Shown here: positions 60,143 to 64,000 of the stretch, piece by piece
Numbering within the stretch: position 1 is the stretch's first letter
Layout of the letters: the number at the start of each line of letters is the position of its first letter
Source: Sapria himalayana
Taxonomy: Eukaryota > Streptophyta > Magnoliopsida > Malpighiales > Rafflesiaceae
Length of the DNA stretch: 64,000 bases
Assembly (NCBI GenBank): GCA_029783825.1
Contig: JAREIK010012371.1
Span: 1-64,000 of the forward strand
Direction of reading: 5' to 3'
The notes under the pieces: generated by a model
Told to the model about the DNA's origin: nothing
Databases searched by the model: none
Seen by the model: the letters and a program-made list of their open reading frames with translations, nothing else
Position numbers and translations under genes: made by a program

Positions 60143-63011
60143 CTCAGATTCGTGTTTTTTATGTCTATAATTACTATTTTTATATATCTATGAATATGTT
60201 TGTGTGTACCCAAATATTTTTGGTAGAGTTTTAGCCTATTATAGGTATAAAAAAGGCTTGGCTTGTCCTCTTGTGCTAGGAATAGCACGTTAGCTTTTGA
60301 AGTTGCGAGATGAACACCAAAATTCTAGTCACATGTAGACATAGGTTTTTAATTCACACTCTTATTTCGTGCAGATCTGCACTGTCACTATTTAGATCTA
60401 TGACTACTTTTTATTAGTCATTAGTGGAATTAAACTATTGAATTATTAATTTCCATAATGATTGCTAATGAAATTCAATTAAATATGTTTGTTCGGCTTG
60501 TTCACCCCCTCTTGCATGTTCGTAGTGTCAGGGATGACAATGAGCTGAACATGAGGAACTATGGCTATCAATGGGGTTGTGGTGTGTGCAAATTCGCATG
60601 TTGCACAACTAGCACATAGATGTATCCCCTGTCGATGAGCATGAAAAGAAGAGGAATGAGAATAGCTGAGAGAAGGTGAGTCAAGATGCCTTGCTATATG
60701 AAGTTTGCAAATTTTATAGCCATATGCTTTTTTTTAATATTTGGAAGACAAAACATCTAATTTTTGACATTTTGTTCCTCATATTTTCTTTGCATGCGTA
60801 TTGTTTTTATGGAGTGCATATTGAATTGTTCTGTAGTTATGTTGACGCATACAATGAAGTGACAGCCCTTACTTCGAACCAAGTGAGGAACCATATGGCA
60901 GCAGAAGCTGCAGGGTTGATGGACTAATACAATGAAGCTAAGCAATCAAAATCATTGGTGCAAGCACACATAGAGGGGAAGAAACATTATAAAAAAACCC
61001 ACATGGGAGCATGGTGCCGCAGTGGGTGGCGGGGCAGAGCTACTCCTTTATATGCCTTGGGAGTAGAAGAGTTCTTGTTGCGGGGAGGCAATGTGTGAAC
61101 TTTGATGTTCCAAGCCTAGCTTGTTGCTTGTCTTCCAAGTTTTCCACTAAGAGTTTTTAGATATATTTTAAAAAATTATAATAATATTTGCATTTCTTAT
61201 TAATGTTGATAGTGATGTTTTGTGTCTTCTTTGTGAAGTATAAATGGGATAATACTTTACCTCCTATTCTATATCTATATCTATACCTACTATTTTATAT
61301 CTATATAAGACATCCATATATATATTGTAGTGTATATGTATATATACTATAGTATATATGTACATATATACTTAGAATATGTACATATACACTATAATAT
61401 TATATGTACATATATACTATATATAACTATCTTATTGATGAACATGATGTTTGTGATAATGCTTATGTTTTGCTGGGTGCCATATTCTCTACTTTATTAA
61501 TTGATACGTTGTTCTATTGATAGCTTTTTGGAGGAAGAATTAGCATTTCTTACACATTGAGGCATGCCTAGCACACAGAGGTACACTTCGAGGGTGTAAT
61601 AGAGATTATTAATCTTGTGAGTTGCCCTAATAAAAATAACATGTTATATAAGGGCATTGTTTGTATGAGGTTATTCAGCAAGTGTATTATATTTATTTTA
61701 TGTTGTGTGATTTAATGTTTTACATGGTATCAAAAGTAACCACGGGGAAAGCTAAACTCTAGGGGGGTGTGTGTTGGAAAGAGCTGTAAACCCCTAGAAG
61801 GAGTGCATTCACTATGCACTAGCTACCACGATTACCCATTCATTGTGTGCTATGCAAATATTTGCATGCTCACTGTATGTTATCAAAACCATCACACTCC
61901 CATAGTGTGTTTTTGAAATCATTGCTCACAAGGTTTAAGCCTTGATTCCAACTACATCAATGCCATATGTGACCCATAGGGGGTGGATGTTGCTGAATCT
62001 GAATTTTATGAGCCGGATCAGATGCTCTACGACATCAAATACAAGCAAGAGGCAAGATGTTGATTTTTCAATGAGTTCGTAAGAGGTTTGGCATAACATT
62101 GAGTTGTGAAAGTTTGTGTTTTTTTTTGTTTTTTTTGTTTTAAATTTGATTTGGTTGCTTGGATAGGGCACTGACCCTTCTTATCAAGGTGAACCAGATT
62201 ACATCATGACAAATTGAATGCATTGAAACTACGAAGCTGTGCAGAGAAGCTGGATGGGCTATTATAATGGAAATGGAGTGTAGGTAAGACATCTACTCGA
62301 ACATAATGATAGATGATTTGATAAGCATCCTGAAGAAGTATATTTGGTATTCTTGTTGATTGAACTCATGTTCTTATGGTTAGAGTAATGTTTGTTCAAA
62401 ATAGTATTGAGATAAGATTTCGTTGATGATGATAATGAGAGGTTAAAAGAAAATTTCTATGAAGTAGTAATCAAGTTTTCTTGTTTGATACAATTTTTGT
62501 GTACATGAGATATTAATAGAATTTTGCTTTCATGAATGATATTAATACTAGCTTTTAATTTCTTGTGCATCAAAGCAAGATTAACTATTCCTGCTTACAA
62601 CAATCAAATATTCTTTCAAATGGTCATTTATTTTTCATAAAAAAATTTTTCTTACAGTTTTCTCAAGCACAAAATATAATAATAAATTTTAGATCACGTG
62701 GGATATGTAGATTAGAATAAAAATTTGATTTTTGGTAATGACCATTTTCATGCATCAATAGTTCAGTTCAACTAGAAAGGTGTAATATATGGACAAGATA
62801 AAGAAATATGAAAAGATAGGAAAATAGTGTGTGCATGTGTGTATGTACGTGTGTGTATTTGGGCATATATAATTATTCTATATTCATGATGTATGCATGT
62901 ATATTGCATAAATACATGCCTATGAATTTTTAAATAAATTTAGATAAATATCTGATGCATACGTGCAATTTATCACCGTTCATTAATTTTTTTATTACTA
63001 AATATTGGAGG
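59781..63011. other. Mostly unassigned DNA downstream of element 3
   Basis: 59,815-59,915 resembles 22,850-22,945 of element 1. 60,480-60,530 has a TTCACCCCCTCTTG phrase typical of some plant LTR ends. 60,837-60,927 is exon-like (TTCTGTAG acceptor, then VDAYNEVTALTSNQVRNHMA and AEAAGLMD before a stop). 60,990-61,100 is locally GC-richer. 61,262-61,440 is a TATA-rich ladder with a 20-bp palindrome. 61,725-61,736 reads TGGTATCAAAAG after ACA, like a Met-tRNA primer site. 61,965-62,060 has a short open stretch (VDVAESEFYEPDQMLYDIKY). No complete gene is recognised. Confidence 0.45.
61340..61359. other. 20-bp perfect AT palindrome
   Basis: ATATATACTATAGTATATAT is its own reverse complement, inside a TATA/TGTACA-rich ladder. 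It may be only low complexity. Confidence 0.7.
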
Positions 63012-63204
63012 CCATCCCAATTAATCCCATGCCTTTTCTTAACAACTTGACTGGAAAGACGGTCATTGTAAAACTCAAGTGGGGAATGGAATTCAAAGGT
63101 GAGCAACCTTGTGTTCTTTTCCTATGAATTGCATTTTTTTTCATTTTTTTCTATGCTTTCTTTTAGGTTTCCTTGCTTCAGTGGATTCCTATATGAACCT
63201 ACTA
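63012..63204 (+). pseudogene. SmF (small nuclear ribonucleoprotein F) gene copy, two exons
   Basis: Exon 63,012-63,099 encodes [20 protein letters not shown] then KLKWGMEFK, ending AAAG|GTGAGC. A 67-bp intron (63,100-63,166) ends CTTTTAG. Exon 63,167-63,204 continues GFLASVDSYMNLL, and GTGTGC follows as a possible donor just where SmF genes place an intron (after MNLQ). This is the Sm1 motif region of SmF, one of seven core proteins on spliceosomal snRNAs. Oddities: the codon aligned with the initiator Met is TTG (63,006-63,008), Lys of NPKPF is Met, and the exon-final Gln is Leu. The downstream exon (LANTEEYIDG and the Sm2 part) is not found in the remaining 800 bp. Most likely an intron-containing duplicated fragment; a genuine gene with further exons beyond the window is possible but less likely. 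Confidence 0.82.
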
Positions 63205-64000
63205 GTGTGCAAAAATTCAATACCATGCAGCATGTTGTATTTCAAATTTTATTTCCATTTTGTTTGGCACTTTCTATTAAGTTTTGTATGGAAATAATAC
63301 ATTTTAAATAAAAATTCCAAAATATAATGTTAGTTTGAAAAATATTACCAAACCAATATGTCTGGAAACAATGTGGCAATTTGTGTCGTTGTAAACGATG
63401 GTCATTGCCACCATATTGAATTTTAAAAATCAAAGGTGGCATTGTGAATGCCTGCTATTAAATTTTAAAAATTTTAAAATGCTGGCATTGGGAATGATGG
63501 GAGTGTGTGGAATCCAACTTAGTGAAAAACAAGGTTAAACAAGCTATATCCATAGATATTTGTTCCAGAAATACATCCACAGCCATGGCTGCCACTGCAA
63601 ATATCACTCCAGTTCCTGGGAATTAATAAGAATCCATAAGACCTTTCACCATAGCCAACTATTCTCCTCCTCATTTTTTTCTTTCGGTCAATTTGAACAA
63701 TTGGGGAAGAACTTAAGCTCGTCATTAGAAACACTGACAAAGACTAAAGATGTAATTAGGGTTTTACATGTGATGGAGATGAAGAAAAGAAACAACGTGA
63801 TTAAGGGAGAGTGTGTGGAAAGCATAGAGAGTGTAGTAAGAAGAGTGAGAGAGAAAATGGAAATGGGTTATATTAGTAACATTTCCTCCTTTTTCTTTAA
63901 GGAAACATTCAAAAGTAGATGTTGACCAGAAATTTATGGAGCTTAAGTGCATAGTAGATGGTTATTCAAGTACATTATCACAGAGATGCAAAGTCTGATC
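63205..64000. other. Unassigned sequence after the SmF exons
   Basis: AT-rich. It contains a short repeated phrase (ATTGAATTTTAAAAATCAAAGGTGGCATTGTGAATG / AATTTTAAAAATTTTAAAATGCTGGCATTGGGAATG at 63,415-63,500). From 63,560 both strands have open frames of 70-120 codons (for example + 63,560-63,925) that I do not recognise. The last Sm domain exon was searched for here and not seen. Confidence 0.4.

Overview
The window is plant nuclear DNA, almost certainly from an angiosperm. It looks like a repeat-dominated, heterochromatin-like block with no clearly intact host gene. The plant assignment rests on three things: CACTA (En/Spm) transposase remnants with Transposase_21, DUF4218 and DUF4216 domains; an L1-type LINE with DUF4283, a CCHC zinc knuckle, AP-endonuclease, RT, zf-RVT and RNase H; and a GC-rich non-autonomous hAT element with the TAGAGGTGTCAA terminus. 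I cannot name the species.

Layout. (1) 1-12,204: degenerate GATA/GACA tetranucleotide array, interrupted at 5,803-6,267 by a complete GC-rich hAT element with 8-bp target-site duplications. (2) 12,205-25,137: decayed CACTA element 1, with tnpD-like and tnpA-like pseudogenes. It also carries a mutated, apparently intronless copy of a PP2A catalytic-subunit gene (22,961-23,571) between two copies of the tnpA 3' end. (3) 25,190-30,954: GATA array. (4) 30,955-37,998: a near full-length but mutated LINE. (5) 37,999-42,666: GATA array. (6) 42,667-48,886: CACTA element 2, cut off at its 3' side by a hAT fragment (48,887-49,333). (7) 49,334-57,744: the same kind of array in the opposite orientation (TATC on the + strand). 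(8) 57,745 onward: CACTA element 3, with a perfect CACTACAAGAAAA terminus and an internal deletion. It is followed by about 4 kb of mostly unrecognised DNA that contains two exons of a small nuclear ribonucleoprotein F (SmF) gene copy at 63,012-63,204.

The tetranucleotide arrays add up to roughly 30 kb. They have higher-order structure: segments of about 0.7, 0.8, 1.27 and 1.8-2.0 kb are tandemly duplicated, so growth was by segmental duplication as well as slippage. Everything inserted in the arrays is transposon-derived or transposon-associated. All three CACTA 5' ends point the same way and each directly follows an array.

The two items most worth following up are host-gene fragments in CACTA contexts (PP2A catalytic subunit in element 1, SmF downstream of element 3), and the array polarity switch at a broken hAT end near 49.33 kb. 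The many long open frames in the arrays (Tyr-Leu-Ser-Ile repeats) are artefacts of TATC having no stop codon in any frame and are not annotated as genes.
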